From NCBI RefSeq assembly GCF_900091705.1, contig NZ_LT594785.1:648951-712950 (forward strand): DNA of 64,000 bases, written 5' to 3'. The notes under the pieces are model-generated. The model was not told the DNA's origin and did no database searches. It saw nothing but the letters and a program-made list of their open reading frames with translations. This DNA comes from Clostridium mediterraneense (GTDB taxonomy: Bacteria > Bacillota > Clostridia > Clostridiales > Clostridiaceae). The translations under genes were made by a program, and so were the position numbers. Below, piece by piece: positions 9,570-19,441 of this stretch; the first letter of the stretch is position 1; the number at the start of each line of letters is the position of its first letter.

Positions 9570-9603
9570 ATCTGGCATAGTTTTGTATAAAACTATGCCA
9601 GAT
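9570..9603 (+). promoter_or_regulatory. Strong intercistronic hairpin between ureC and ureE
   Basis: Bases 9570-9584 and 9589-9603 form a perfect 15-bp stem with a GTAT loop. It is followed by only three Ts and then A/G-rich sequence, so it is a poor full terminator. It probably gives partial termination, or stabilises the 3' end of a ureABC mRNA so that structural subunits exceed chaperones. Confidence 0.8.
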
Positions 9604-9642
9604 GTTTATAATAAAGATAATTGATGTAGGAGGTATTTTACT

Positions 9643-10098
9643 ATGATATTAAATAAAATTTTAGGAAATATAAATGATGATATTGATACTCAAGGATTAC
9701 ATGTTGAAAAACTATACTTAAGAAGTGATGAACTTTTAAAGAGAATCAATAGAGTTGTTTCAGATCATGGTCATGAATATGGTATTTCAATAGATAAAGG
9801 TGAAGTATTAAAGGATGGAGATATCCTATACAAAGATGAAAAGAACATGGTTGTTGTTAGTGTTAAATCAGATGACGTACTAATAATTAAGCCAGAAACT
9901 ATAACAGAAATGGGAAGAATTGCACATAATTTAGGAAATAGACATTTACCAGCTCAATTTAGAGACGGTATGATGATTTTAGAATATGATAAACTAGTTG
10001 AAGATTTATTAAAACAAGAAGCTATAAAATATTCAAGAGAGCATGTTACGCTTGAAAAGGCGTTTAGGCATGTCGAGTTCGGTCATAAACATGTATAA
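9643..10098 (+). CDS. ureE: Urease accessory protein UreE (nickel chaperone)
   Basis: The 151-residue protein matches UreE, the homodimeric metallochaperone that hands nickel to UreG for insertion into urease. The C-terminal domain has the conserved IAHNLGNRHLPAQF segment, which includes the nickel-binding histidine in GNRH. The tail ends HVEFGHKHV, with three histidines, not the long His-rich tail of Klebsiella, so nickel storage is probably limited. GTAGGAGG precedes the ATG. The 3' end overlaps the start of ureF. Confidence 0.94.
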   Translation: MILNKILGNINDDIDTQGLHVEKLYLRSDELLKRINRVVSDHGHEYGISIDKGEVLKDGDILYKDEKNMVVVSVKSDDVLIIKPETITEMGRIAHNLGNRHLPAQFRDGMMILEYDKLVEDLLKQEAIKYSREHVTLEKAFRHVEFGHKHV

Positions 10099-10795
10099 TA
10101 ATGATGTTAATATATTAGAAATTTTAAATATGATGCAATTATGTGATTCTAACTTCCCAGTGGGATCATTCAACCATTCATATGGAATGGAAAACTATCT
10201 AAGAACTGGAAAAGTTAATAGTGCAGAAACATTAAAAATATGGATAAAAGCTTTCTTAAAAGATTCATTTAGTCAAAATGATGCTTTGGCTATAAGATTT
10301 GTTTATGAAAGTATTGATAATAATACTATAGACAAAATATGGGAACTTGATACATGGATAACAGTACAAAGTGTTGCTATGGAAACTAGAAACGCTGGTA
10401 AACTTGTTGCTAGAAGAATGTGTGAACTTCTTTTAGATTTACATGAATCAGATTTATTAGAAGAATATAGTAGAAAAATTAAAAATAAAGAGGCTTATGG
10501 ACATCCAGCTATAGCTTTTGCAATATTAATGCATAAATTAGAAGTACCATTAAAGAGAGCTACAATGTACCATATGTATGCAACAGTATCTACATTAGTA
10601 CAAAATGCAGTTAGAACAATACCACTTGGTCAAAAAGATGGTCAATTAGTTCTTAAAGAGTTTTCAGATGATTTTGAAAGATTATATTCTTACATATCAA
10701 CTTTAACAGAAGATGATTTTGGTGCGAATGTTCCAGGTTTAGAAATGGCACAAATAAAACACGAAACACAAATATTTAGATTATTTATGTCTTAA
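10070..10795 (+). CDS. ureF: Urease accessory protein UreF
   Basis: UreF is a helical protein that bridges UreD/apo-urease and UreG in the activation complex. The N-terminal signature [21 protein letters not shown] is clear and the length (about 235-250) is normal. Three starts are possible. ATG 10043 overlaps ureE by 56 bases and has a site only 1 base away. ATG 10070 has AAAAGG 9 bases upstream and is chosen here (241 residues). ATG 10091 starts eight bases before the ureE stop ends but has no clear site. All give overlap with ureE and hence likely translational coupling. Confidence 0.92.
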   Translation: MSSSVINMYNNDVNILEILNMMQLCDSNFPVGSFNHSYGMENYLRTGKVNSAETLKIWIKAFLKDSFSQNDALAIRFVYESIDNNTIDKIWELDTWITVQSVAMETRNAGKLVARRMCELLLDLHESDLLEEYSRKIKNKEAYGHPAIAFAILMHKLEVPLKRATMYHMYATVSTLVQNAVRTIPLGQKDGQLVLKEFSDDFERLYSYISTLTEDDFGANVPGLEMAQIKHETQIFRLFMS

Positions 10796-10836
10796 TAATT
10801 TGTTTAAATTGTAAATTTGAAAGGAAGTGTCTTAAA

Positions 10837-11448
10837 ATGAGACCAGTTGTAATAGGAGTAGGTGGACCTGTTGGTGCAGGAAAAACTTTATTAATAGAGA
10901 GATTAACAAGAGCTATGAATGATGAGTATAACTGTGCAGTTATAACAAATGATATCTATACAAAAGAAGATGCTAAGTTTATGGTTAAGAATTCTGTTTT
11001 ACCAGCAGAAAAAATTATAGGTGTAGAAACAGGGGGATGCCCTCACACAGCAATAAGAGAAGATGCTTCAATGAACTTTGCTGCAATTGAAGAATTAAAG
11101 CACAAATTCAATGATTTAGATCTTATATTTGTTGAAAGTGGTGGAGATAATCTTGCTGCTACATTCAGCCCAGATTTAGTAGATTTCTCAATGTACATAA
11201 TAGACGTTGCACAAGGAGAAAAAATACCAAGAAAAGCAGGTCAAGGTATGATAAAGAGTGACTTATTTATCATAAATAAGGTTGACTTAGCTCCATATGT
11301 AGGTGCTGACTTAGATATAATGAGAAAAGATACATTAGTATTTAGAAACGAAGATAGTTTCATATTCACAAACTTAAAAACTGATTCAGGAATAGAACAA
11401 GTTCAAAATTGGATTAAGAAAAACTGCTTATTAGAAGGAATTTCATAA
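10837..11448 (+). CDS. ureG: Urease accessory protein UreG (GTPase)
   Basis: The 203-residue SIMIBI-class GTPase has the P-loop GGPVGAGKT near residues 8-16, the metal-binding-region residues in [13 protein letters not shown] (C and H of the CPH nickel motif), and the guanine-specificity motif NKVDLAP. It delivers nickel to apo-urease with GTP hydrolysis, within the UreDFG complex. GAAAGGAAG precedes the ATG. It is separated from ureF by 41 bases and followed by ureD after only three. Confidence 0.96.
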   Translation: MRPVVIGVGGPVGAGKTLLIERLTRAMNDEYNCAVITNDIYTKEDAKFMVKNSVLPAEKIIGVETGGCPHTAIREDASMNFAAIEELKHKFNDLDLIFVESGGDNLAATFSPDLVDFSMYIIDVAQGEKIPRKAGQGMIKSDLFIINKVDLAPYVGADLDIMRKDTLVFRNEDSFIFTNLKTDSGIEQVQNWIKKNCLLEGIS

Positions 11449-11451
11449 GAT

Positions 11452-12297
11452 ATGACTACTGCAAATAATCAAAATGAATATGCAGCTAATAGTGAATTAG
11501 TTATAGCTAATAGAGATGGTAAAAATTATACTGAAAAATCATATTTCACAGGTATAGCAAAGCTTGCTAGAGCTTTACACTTAGATTCAGAAAAAATTCC
11601 TTGTTATTATTTAATGCAATTAGGTGGAGGATATGTTGAAAATGAAAGATTTAGAACATATGTACATCTAAAGGAAAATGCAAGAGCTGTTGTAACAACT
11701 CAAGCAGCTACAAAGATATATAAATGTGAAAATGATTTACCTTCATATCAAAAAAATGAAATTATATTAGAAGATAATTCAAATTTAGAATTTATTACAG
11801 ATAGTGTAATTTTATATAAGGATGCTATGTTTAGACAAGAAACAGAAATCCGAATGAAGGATAGTGCATCATTAGTATATACTGATGGTATAACATCAGG
11901 ATGGTCACCAGATGGTGGAAAATTTAAATATAGTAATGTACAAATGAAGTTAAGACTATATATAGATGATAAACCAGTATTATTAGATAACCTTAAATTA
12001 GATCCAAGAGCTGATAGAATGGACTCATTAGGATTTATGGAAGAATATAATAACTATAGTTCACTTATTGTTATTGATGATATGGTTGATGATGAACTTA
12101 TAGCTACTTTAAGAGAAAAAATCAAAGAATTAGATTTAGATATAAAAGTTGGAATAAGTAAGTTAGAAGTAAATGGATTTGTTCTTAGAGCTTTAGGAAA
12201 CTTAACACAACACTTAGAAAAAGCTATATTTGTTTGTGTAAATCATATAAGAAAAGAAAAGTTTGGTTCCATAGAATTAGAATTAGGAAAAAGATAA
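11452..12297 (+). CDS. ureD: Urease accessory protein UreD
   Basis: This 281-residue protein belongs to the UreD/UreH family, which binds apo-urease and channels nickel from UreG. Family features are QLGGGYVENERF near the N-terminus, TTQAATKIYKC, and a long beta-rich middle. Its place at the end of the operon, after ureG, differs from Klebsiella, where ureD leads, but is seen in other Gram-positive operons. GAAGGAATT lies before the ATG. Its codons are mostly A/T-ending, in contrast with ureABC. A strong terminator ends the operon, and no nickel transporter gene follows. Confidence 0.92.
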   Translation: MTTANNQNEYAANSELVIANRDGKNYTEKSYFTGIAKLARALHLDSEKIPCYYLMQLGGGYVENERFRTYVHLKENARAVVTTQAATKIYKCENDLPSYQKNEIILEDNSNLEFITDSVILYKDAMFRQETEIRMKDSASLVYTDGITSGWSPDGGKFKYSNVQMKLRLYIDDKPVLLDNLKLDPRADRMDSLGFMEEYNNYSSLIVIDDMVDDELIATLREKIKELDLDIKVGISKLEVNGFVLRALGNLTQHLEKAIFVCVNHIRKEKFGSIELELGKR

Positions 12298-12330
12298 AAA
12301 ATGCCTAGCTATTTAGCTAGGCATTTTTTT
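12298..12330 (+). terminator. Terminator of the urease operon
   Basis: A perfect 10-bp stem (ATGCCTAGCT at 12301-12310 with AGCTAGGCAT at 12315-12324) and an ATTT loop end in a seven-T tract. Confidence 0.93.
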
Positions 12331-12579
12331 ATGGAAAATTTCTACTAGAATATTTATTTTATAATAACAAATGATATGTTTAGAGGTGAAATTCCAATAT
12401 AATAAGTAAATTTTAGATTATTTCTTTGGCTTTATTAAAGATTGAATTGTAAATTTAATAACAAATTTATTAAAGAGCGAACAAAATATCAATAAGCTAA
12501 AAACAAACATTTAAAAATACTAGTAAAGTATTAGATAAATAGTTAAACATTTAAAAGTGTTTAAAGTTGTTAAATTTAA

Positions 12580-12608
12580 TTGAAAAAAGTCGAAATATGT
12601 TGTAAAAT
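12580..12608 (+). promoter_or_regulatory. Probable sigma-A promoter of amtB
   Basis: TTGAAA at 12580-12585 and TAAAAT at 12603-12608 are separated by 17 bases. Transcription from here gives a leader of about 210 bases. The stretch from the urease terminator to this promoter (12331-12579) is A/T-rich, with no gene I can support. Confidence 0.55.
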
Positions 12609-12615
12609 CTATATA

Positions 12616-12825
12616 TGAAAGGCCAAAAAGTATTTACTTGAGGAAGGTTATAATATATAATTGGAAGTTAAAAATAAAATATTAGATCTCTCTAAAGGTA
12701 ATACTTAGAAGTCAAAATATATTTTGGATTAAAAAGCTATTTAGGGTTTAGGATTAAGAAATTATACATATTTAGTGTGTTAGATAGCTTTTTAATGCAA
12801 CAAAAGAAAAAAAGGAGTGATCTAA
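12616..12825 (+). promoter_or_regulatory. Structured leader of amtB (candidate attenuator)
   Basis: Bases 12728-12740 and 12784-12796 are a perfect 13-bp inverted repeat (ATTAAAAAGCTAT / ATAGCTTTTTAAT), extendable by G-T pairs, closing a 43-base loop. The TTTTT in the right arm would act as a terminator-like U tract. Upstream, AAGTATT near 12629 can pair with AATACTT near 12701, and CCAAAA near 12623 with TTTTGG near 12722, giving an alternative fold. The ribosome binding site AAAGGAGTG follows at 12810-12818. I recognise no known riboswitch class here. Confidence 0.5.
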
Positions 12826-14049
12826 ATGTTACCAGTACATCCAATGCCAGTTAACGCTGGGGATACAACATTTATGGTAATATCAACAGCTCTTGTTGCC
12901 TTAATGACACCAGGACTTGCCTTCTTCTACGGTGGACTTGTAGAGAAGAAAAACTCAGTTACTATAATGTTACAATCATTTGTAGCTTTTGCTATAGTAA
13001 CTATAATGTGGATCTTTGGTGGATTTAGCTTAGTATTCGGTGACTCTGTTTCAGGAGCAGGAATTATAGGTAATCCAGCACAATTTTTCGCATTTAAAGA
13101 TGTTACATTATTAACTAATGCAACATATGGCGGACATATTCCGTTCTTATTATACTTTATGTATCAATTAATGTTTGCAGTTATTACATTCCCATTAGCA
13201 ACAGGTGCGTTTGCTAACAGAATGAAGTTTGGTGCTTATGTTAAGATACTTATTCTTTGGATGATCTTTATCTACTTCCCAGTAGCTCACTGGGTATGGG
13301 GTAACGGATTCTTAGCTAAAATGGGATTCGTTGACTTCGCTGGAGGAACTGTTATCCACGCAACAGCTGGATTTGGAGCTTTAGCATGTATTATCTTCTT
13401 AGGAAAGAGAAAATATGTTGGAAAGCACGGAAACTTAGGAATGGTTGCTTTAGGAACAGGTCTTCTATGGTTCGGATGGTATGGATTCAACTCAGGTGGA
13501 GTTCTTGGAGCTAACGAACTTGCAGCAGTAGCATTTGCTAACACAGCAATCGCAGCAGCTGTAGCTATGGTAGTATGGATGATTATCACATACTTCGAAG
13601 AAAAACACTTATCATTTGTTGAAGCAGTTACAGGATCAATCGCTGGACTTGCAACAATAACACCAGCAGCTGGATATGTTTCACCATTAGCAGCTGTAGC
13701 AATTGGTATAATCGCAGCAATCTGGTGCTTCTTATGTGTTAAATTCGCTAAGAAGATGGGTTGGGACGATGCTCTTGACGTATGGGGAACACACGGAATG
13801 GGAGGATGTATCGGTTCAATATTAATCGGTGTATTCGCTCAATCAGCTATCAATGGAGTTCACGCTGGAGTACACCAATTCTTAGTACAATTATTCGGAG
13901 TTGTATTAGTATCAGTTTACTCATTCATAGTAACATTCATAATTATCAAACTTGTTGATATGACAGGTAAGATAAGAGTTTCAGAAGAAACAGAAAAAGA
14001 AGGATTAGATAAGACAATCTTACATGAATCATTCAGTATTGATGAATAA
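12826..14049 (+). CDS. amtB: Ammonium transporter
   Basis: The 407-residue Amt/MEP/Rh-family channel has about eleven hydrophobic helices. It begins with the family's DTTFMVISTALVALMTPGLAFFYGG segment. The twin pore histidines are present in GTVIHATAGFGAL and WGTHGMGGCIGS. It would bring ammonium or ammonia across the cytoplasmic membrane and complements the adjacent urease operon. No glnK (PII) gene follows, although amtB is often paired with one. Codons are strongly biased to C-ending, highly expressed forms. The gene has its own promoter, leader and terminator. Confidence 0.96.
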   Translation: MLPVHPMPVNAGDTTFMVISTALVALMTPGLAFFYGGLVEKKNSVTIMLQSFVAFAIVTIMWIFGGFSLVFGDSVSGAGIIGNPAQFFAFKDVTLLTNATYGGHIPFLLYFMYQLMFAVITFPLATGAFANRMKFGAYVKILILWMIFIYFPVAHWVWGNGFLAKMGFVDFAGGTVIHATAGFGALACIIFLGKRKYVGKHGNLGMVALGTGLLWFGWYGFNSGGVLGANELAAVAFANTAIAAAVAMVVWMIITYFEEKHLSFVEAVTGSIAGLATITPAAGYVSPLAAVAIGIIAAIWCFLCVKFAKKMGWDDALDVWGTHGMGGCIGSILIGVFAQSAINGVHAGVHQFLVQLFGVVLVSVYSFIVTFIIIKLVDMTGKIRVSEETEKEGLDKTILHESFSIDE

Positions 14050-14070
14050 TCTAAACTTTTGATATAAGAA

Positions 14071-14104
14071 AAAGAGATGCCTCATTTGAGACATCTCTTT
14101 TTTT
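14071..14104 (+). terminator. Terminator of amtB
   Basis: A 9-bp stem AAAGAGATG / CATCTCTTT, with further CTCA/TGAG pairing inside, runs into a T-rich tract 22 bases after the stop. Confidence 0.88.
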
Positions 14105-14199
14105 ATAAATAATTATTTATAAAGTTATAGTTCTAGTATAAAATTAAATTAGTTGCTAATAATAGTTAACTAATAATAATTATGGAGGTGTTATAAGGG

Positions 14200-15132
14200 A
14201 TGAATTTTAAACATATTGAGTTTTTAGAGAATAAAGTTATCCTTAAGGATATTAAAGATTTTAATATAAAACAGATTTGTGAGTCTGGCCAATGTTTTAG
14301 ATGGAAAAAGGAAGCTGATAATAGATATATTGGAGTAGCTTATGAAAGAGTTTTAGAAGTAGAGCAAATAGATAATGATGTTATTTTACATAATACAAAT
14401 GAAGAAGATTTTAAAAATATTTGGCTTAGATATTTTGATTTAGAGACAGATTATTCAAAGATAAAAGAAGAACTTTCTAAGGATGAAATTTTAAGAAAAT
14501 CTGTTGAATATGGATATGGAATAAGAATATTAAATCAAGAACCTTTTGAACTTGTAGTTTCATTTATTATATCAGCTAGAAATAGTATTCCTGTTATAAG
14601 TAAGACTATCAATAATATATGTGAAAGATGGGGAAATAAAATAATATATAAAGGCAAAGAATATTATACTTTTCCTAGAAAAGAAGTGTTAGCTAAAGCT
14701 ACATTAGATGAAATAAAAGAAATTGGAGGTTCATTTAGAAGTAAGTATATAGTTGATACAGTAAATAAAATTAATAAGGCAGAACTAATAAGACAAGGCA
14801 AATTAGAGGTAGAAGAAAAAGAAGAGTTTATTAAAATGTATGACTTAGAAAGAATAATGAATTTAAGTGATGATGAATGTCATAAAGCTCTTCAAAATTA
14901 TATGGGGATAGGATCAAAAGTTGCTGATTGTATTATGTTATTCTCAATGGAAAAACATTCAGCTTTTCCAGTTGATATTTGGGTAAGGAGAGCAATGATG
15001 TATTTTTATAATGCAGAAGAAGCATCATTACCTAAAATAAGAAAGTTTGCTAGAGATAAATTTAAAGAGCTATCAGGAGCAGCTCAACAGTATTTATTCT
15101 ATTATGCTAGAGAAAATAGTATAAAGTTATAA
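14200..15132 (+). CDS. ogg: 8-oxoguanine DNA glycosylase/AP lyase
   Basis: This 310-residue DNA repair enzyme matches the OGG1-like family found in clostridia. The N-terminal domain has ESGQCFRWKKE. The helix-hairpin-helix-GPD module contains IGSKVADCIMLF with the catalytic lysine K240, and AFPVDIWVRR with the catalytic aspartate D259. It removes oxidised guanine from DNA and then cleaves the abasic site. GGAGG at 14184-14188 precedes the ATG. It is monocistronic, with a terminator-like A/T hairpin at 15131. Confidence 0.93.
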   Translation: MNFKHIEFLENKVILKDIKDFNIKQICESGQCFRWKKEADNRYIGVAYERVLEVEQIDNDVILHNTNEEDFKNIWLRYFDLETDYSKIKEELSKDEILRKSVEYGYGIRILNQEPFELVVSFIISARNSIPVISKTINNICERWGNKIIYKGKEYYTFPRKEVLAKATLDEIKEIGGSFRSKYIVDTVNKINKAELIRQGKLEVEEKEEFIKMYDLERIMNLSDDECHKALQNYMGIGSKVADCIMLFSMEKHSAFPVDIWVRRAMMYFYNAEEASLPKIRKFARDKFKELSGAAQQYLFYYARENSIKL

Positions 15133-15154
15133 AAATATATAACGATATATTTTT
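15131..15154 (+). terminator. A/T-rich terminator after ogg
   Basis: A perfect 10-bp stem AAAAATATAT / ATATATTTTT has an AACG loop, and the right arm ends in five Ts. Pairing is all A-T, so strength is uncertain. Confidence 0.6.
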
Positions 15155-15479
15155 ATAAATAATAAATGTATGATTTTAAAAAGTTTAACTTATAAAACAT
15201 GCATTTATTTTATTATTAGATTTATTTATTTTATAATTTTAAATTTAATAACTAAAATGTATTTAAAATTATCTTAATATAAGGATTATATACTTATAAA
15301 AAGGATGTAATAAATATTGAAATAAAAATGAAATATATACATAAATAATTTATTATAATATTATATAAACTAATATTGTATGAATTTAAAGATGAAATAA
15401 TAACATAAAAATTTATAAGGTGAATAAAAGATTTTGGTAGAATTAAAAATAACCTTTTAATTTAGAAGGGAGTGACTTT
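15155..15479. other. A/T-rich intergenic region without a gene
   Basis: These 325 bases are extremely A/T-rich. I see no ORF with a ribosome binding site, no RNA gene and no recognisable regulatory element, apart from the AGAAGGGAG site (15465-15473) for the next gene. Confidence 0.6.
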
Positions 15480-16196
15480 ATGAGTAATAAGAAAAAGTAC
15501 ATAATAGCTGCGGTTATTGTTATTGCTGTTATTATAGCAGCAATACCTTTTATGGGTGATATACAAAGACTATGGCATGTTCTAGATGATGTTGAAAATG
15601 TTAAAAGAATAGTACTGAGCTATGGAAGCTATAGTTTCTTAGTATTTATTTTGATACAAGTAATTCAAATAGTTGTATTTATTATTCCAGGAGAAATAGT
15701 ACAAATTGCTGGTGGATATATTTTTGGACCTCTTTTAGCTTTTATTTTATGTATGACTGGTTCAATAATAGGTAGTTTAATAACTTTCAGTATAGGTAGA
15801 AAGCTTGGAAAACCTTTTGTAAAGAAGATTGCCAGTGAAAAAACTCATTGGATCATAAATAAATTGGAATCAAGTAAACATAAGAAAAATGGTAAGGAAA
15901 ATCATAATAAACCTGCAACAATAATGTTTATTCTTTATGTTATCCCTGGATTACCAAAGGATGTATTAGGTTATATTAGTGGTATTTCTGATTTAACTTT
16001 AAAAGAGTTTTTAGTTATATCAACAGTAGGTAGAATTCCGGGGGTATTTATGTCTTGTTTCTTTGGGGATCAAATATCTATGAAGAATATGGATGTTTTA
16101 ATAGGTTTTGTTATAGTTTTTGCAATTGTATTTGCGATAGCTTTCTTTTATAGTAGAAAACATATTGATAAACTTAAAAAAGATAGTGAGGAGTAA
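15480..16196 (+). CDS. TVP38/TMEM64 (DedA-superfamily) membrane protein
   Basis: The 238-residue integral membrane protein carries the SNARE-associated (VTT) domain. The two re-entrant signatures are IIPGEIVQIAGGYIFGPLLA and IPGLPKDVLGYISGI. It has an N-terminal membrane helix and about five more hydrophobic segments. Members of the superfamily are thought to act as lipid scramblases or carrier-lipid transporters; the substrate of this one is unknown. AGAAGGGAG precedes the ATG. Its stop lies inside a bidirectional terminator shared with the convergent gene. Confidence 0.9.
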   Translation: MSNKKKYIIAAVIVIAVIIAAIPFMGDIQRLWHVLDDVENVKRIVLSYGSYSFLVFILIQVIQIVVFIIPGEIVQIAGGYIFGPLLAFILCMTGSIIGSLITFSIGRKLGKPFVKKIASEKTHWIINKLESSKHKKNGKENHNKPATIMFILYVIPGLPKDVLGYISGISDLTLKEFLVISTVGRIPGVFMSCFFGDQISMKNMDVLIGFVIVFAIVFAIAFFYSRKHIDKLKKDSEE

Positions 16197-16212
16197 TCTT
16201 CACTATCTTTTT
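16176..16212. terminator. Shared bidirectional terminator
   Basis: AAAAAGATAGTGA (16176-16188) pairs with TCACTATCTTTTT (16200-16212), a perfect 13-bp stem. It overlaps the last codons of both convergent genes, so it can stop transcription from either side. Confidence 0.88.
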
Positions 16213-16859
16213 CTTATTAATTTATTTATTAGTAATGTTTCTATTAATAATAGTAATAGAACAGATATTACACAAATCATAAAGAAGTTTTCAGGAAGAA
16301 TATTTATTATTGAGTCATTAACTGAGCTGAACATCCAATAGTCATTATTGAATACTATAGAGTGAAATTTATTAAATAGGGTAGAGAAGTCTAAGAAAAT
16401 AAATATTACAGATATAAGTATTATTGATATTACTATTGAGTTAAAATATTTTTTTATTTGATATCTTTCATTATTTAAATTTGTTTTTAAAATAGTGTGG
16501 TTGCTGAAAAATTTTCTGTTAATCATTAATGTAAAGAATAGAAGTAAAATTATAAATGCTATTAGATGTAGTGTGAAAAAGATTTTTTTTACTTCAAAAA
16601 AATGAATTGCAGCAGTATCACTTAGGGTGAAGTTATTAAATTCTAGCTTGTATATCAAAGGATTTCTTAAATAGCTTATTATATTGTTATAGTCTGTTAG
16701 AATATTGTTAAGTCCCATAGAAAGTTTAGATGAAGTATTATTAAATATGGTAAAGTATTTAAAGATAAAATTACTATTAAAGATTATTATTATATTGGTA
16801 CATAGTAGAAATATAAATCCTAATATAGCTAAGCTAAAGTTTTTTATATATTTTGACAT
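16203..16859 (-). CDS. Integral membrane protein, TIGR01906/DUF1461-like
   Basis: This 218-residue protein has four clear membrane helices: residues about 7-29, 93-113, 137-157 and 190-210. A long extracellular loop lies between the first two. That loop has the pattern LNNILTDYNNIISYL followed by FTLSDTAAIHFFEVKKIF, like the H-x2-DV-x-x-hydrophobic motif of the TIGR01906 (DUF1461) family. The function of that family is not known. Its divergent neighbour is groES and its convergent neighbour the TVP38 gene. AAAGGAT is the ribosome binding site. The family assignment is from memory of its pattern. Confidence 0.7.
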   Translation of the reverse strand: MSKYIKNFSLAILGFIFLLCTNIIIIFNSNFIFKYFTIFNNTSSKLSMGLNNILTDYNNIISYLRNPLIYKLEFNNFTLSDTAAIHFFEVKKIFFTLHLIAFIILLLFFTLMINRKFFSNHTILKTNLNNERYQIKKYFNSIVISIILISVIFIFLDFSTLFNKFHSIVFNNDYWMFSSVNDSIINILPENFFMICVISVLLLLLIETLLINKLIRKR

Positions 16860-17053
16860 AGTTAAATCCTTTCTTTCTTAGATAAGTATATTTTGATTAT
16901 TGCCTAAAATTGTGAAAATATATCATTAGAGTTATAATAAATAAATATAGATTTAAAACAAAGATATTTAGAGGAATTTAAAGAGATTATAATTTAATTA
17001 ATATAAATGGTATTTATTGGTTATAATATAAGGTAAAAAAGGAAAGTTTATTA

Positions 17054-17085
17054 TTGAAATTATTTAATATTTCTAATATTATAAT
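17054..17085 (+). promoter_or_regulatory. Promoter of groESL
   Basis: TTGAAA at 17054-17059 lies 17 bases before TATTAT (17077-17082), which overlaps TATAAT (17080-17085). It lies directly before the CIRCE operator. The rest of the 309-base gap upstream to 16860 holds nothing I can identify. Confidence 0.65.
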
Positions 17086-17092
17086 AGTAATG

Positions 17093-17119
17093 TTAGCACT
17101 CAAAGGAATAGAGTGCTAA
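17093..17119 (+). promoter_or_regulatory. CIRCE operator (HrcA binding site)
   Basis: TTAGCACTC at 17093-17101 and GAGTGCTAA at 17111-17119 form the perfect 9-bp CIRCE inverted repeat with the standard 9-base spacer. HrcA repressor binds it and releases on heat or protein stress. Its place between promoter and groES is typical of class I heat-shock operons. Confidence 0.98.
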
Positions 17120-17168
17120 ATTGATGAATAAGATTAACTATATAAGTAATTATAAGGAGGGGTTTTAA

Positions 17169-17453
<285 letters not shown>

Positions 17454-17457
17454 GTAG

Positions 17458-19098
<1,641 letters not shown>

Positions 19099-19108
19099 CA
19101 AATAAAAA

Positions 19109-19146
19109 TAAGGAGATATCTTTTTAGATATCTCTTTATTTTTTTT
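19109..19146 (+). terminator. Terminator of groESL
   Basis: An 11-bp stem (19111-19121 with 19126-19136, including one G-T pair) and a TTTT loop are followed by a T-rich tract. Confidence 0.88.
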
Positions 19147-19179
19147 ATAAAATTTAAATAAATATTTCTAGTTAAAGTG

Positions 19180-19226
19180 TAAGAAGGGTTTATATATTTA
19201 TGAAAATAGACTCTTCTTATTTTTAT
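19180..19226 (+). terminator. Second terminator-like hairpin upstream of the pilus operon
   Basis: TAAGAAGGGT (19180-19189) pairs with ACTCTTCTTA (19210-19219) with one G-T, then TTTTTATTT. No gene ends here, since groESL already has a terminator 35 bases earlier. It is either a back-up or an attenuator in a pil leader. The rest of 19227-19441 is A/T-rich. I could not place a convincing pilD promoter and found no c-di-GMP riboswitch. Confidence 0.5.
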
Positions 19227-19441
19227 TTATATTAAAAATTAAATAGAAAACATTATTAAATTAAAAAAATATAATAAATTTAAAAAATATATTAAATCTT
19301 AGTAAAAAATATAAATTAAACTATGGAATTGAACGATAATATAGTGTAATATTAAATAGAATAAAATGTAAAATTAACAAATAAAAGTAATAGGTGTATA
19401 CAAATATGTAGATAAAAGTAGAATTTTAGAGGAGGTGGCAT

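Noticed and set aside
12616..12650. Eight-codon leader peptide in the amtB leader
   Set aside because: It has no ribosome binding site and no run of regulatory codons.
19147..19441. Expected c-di-GMP-I or -II riboswitch before the pilus operon
   Set aside because: I looked for the conserved aptamer cores and found only A/T-rich sequence and one simple hairpin.
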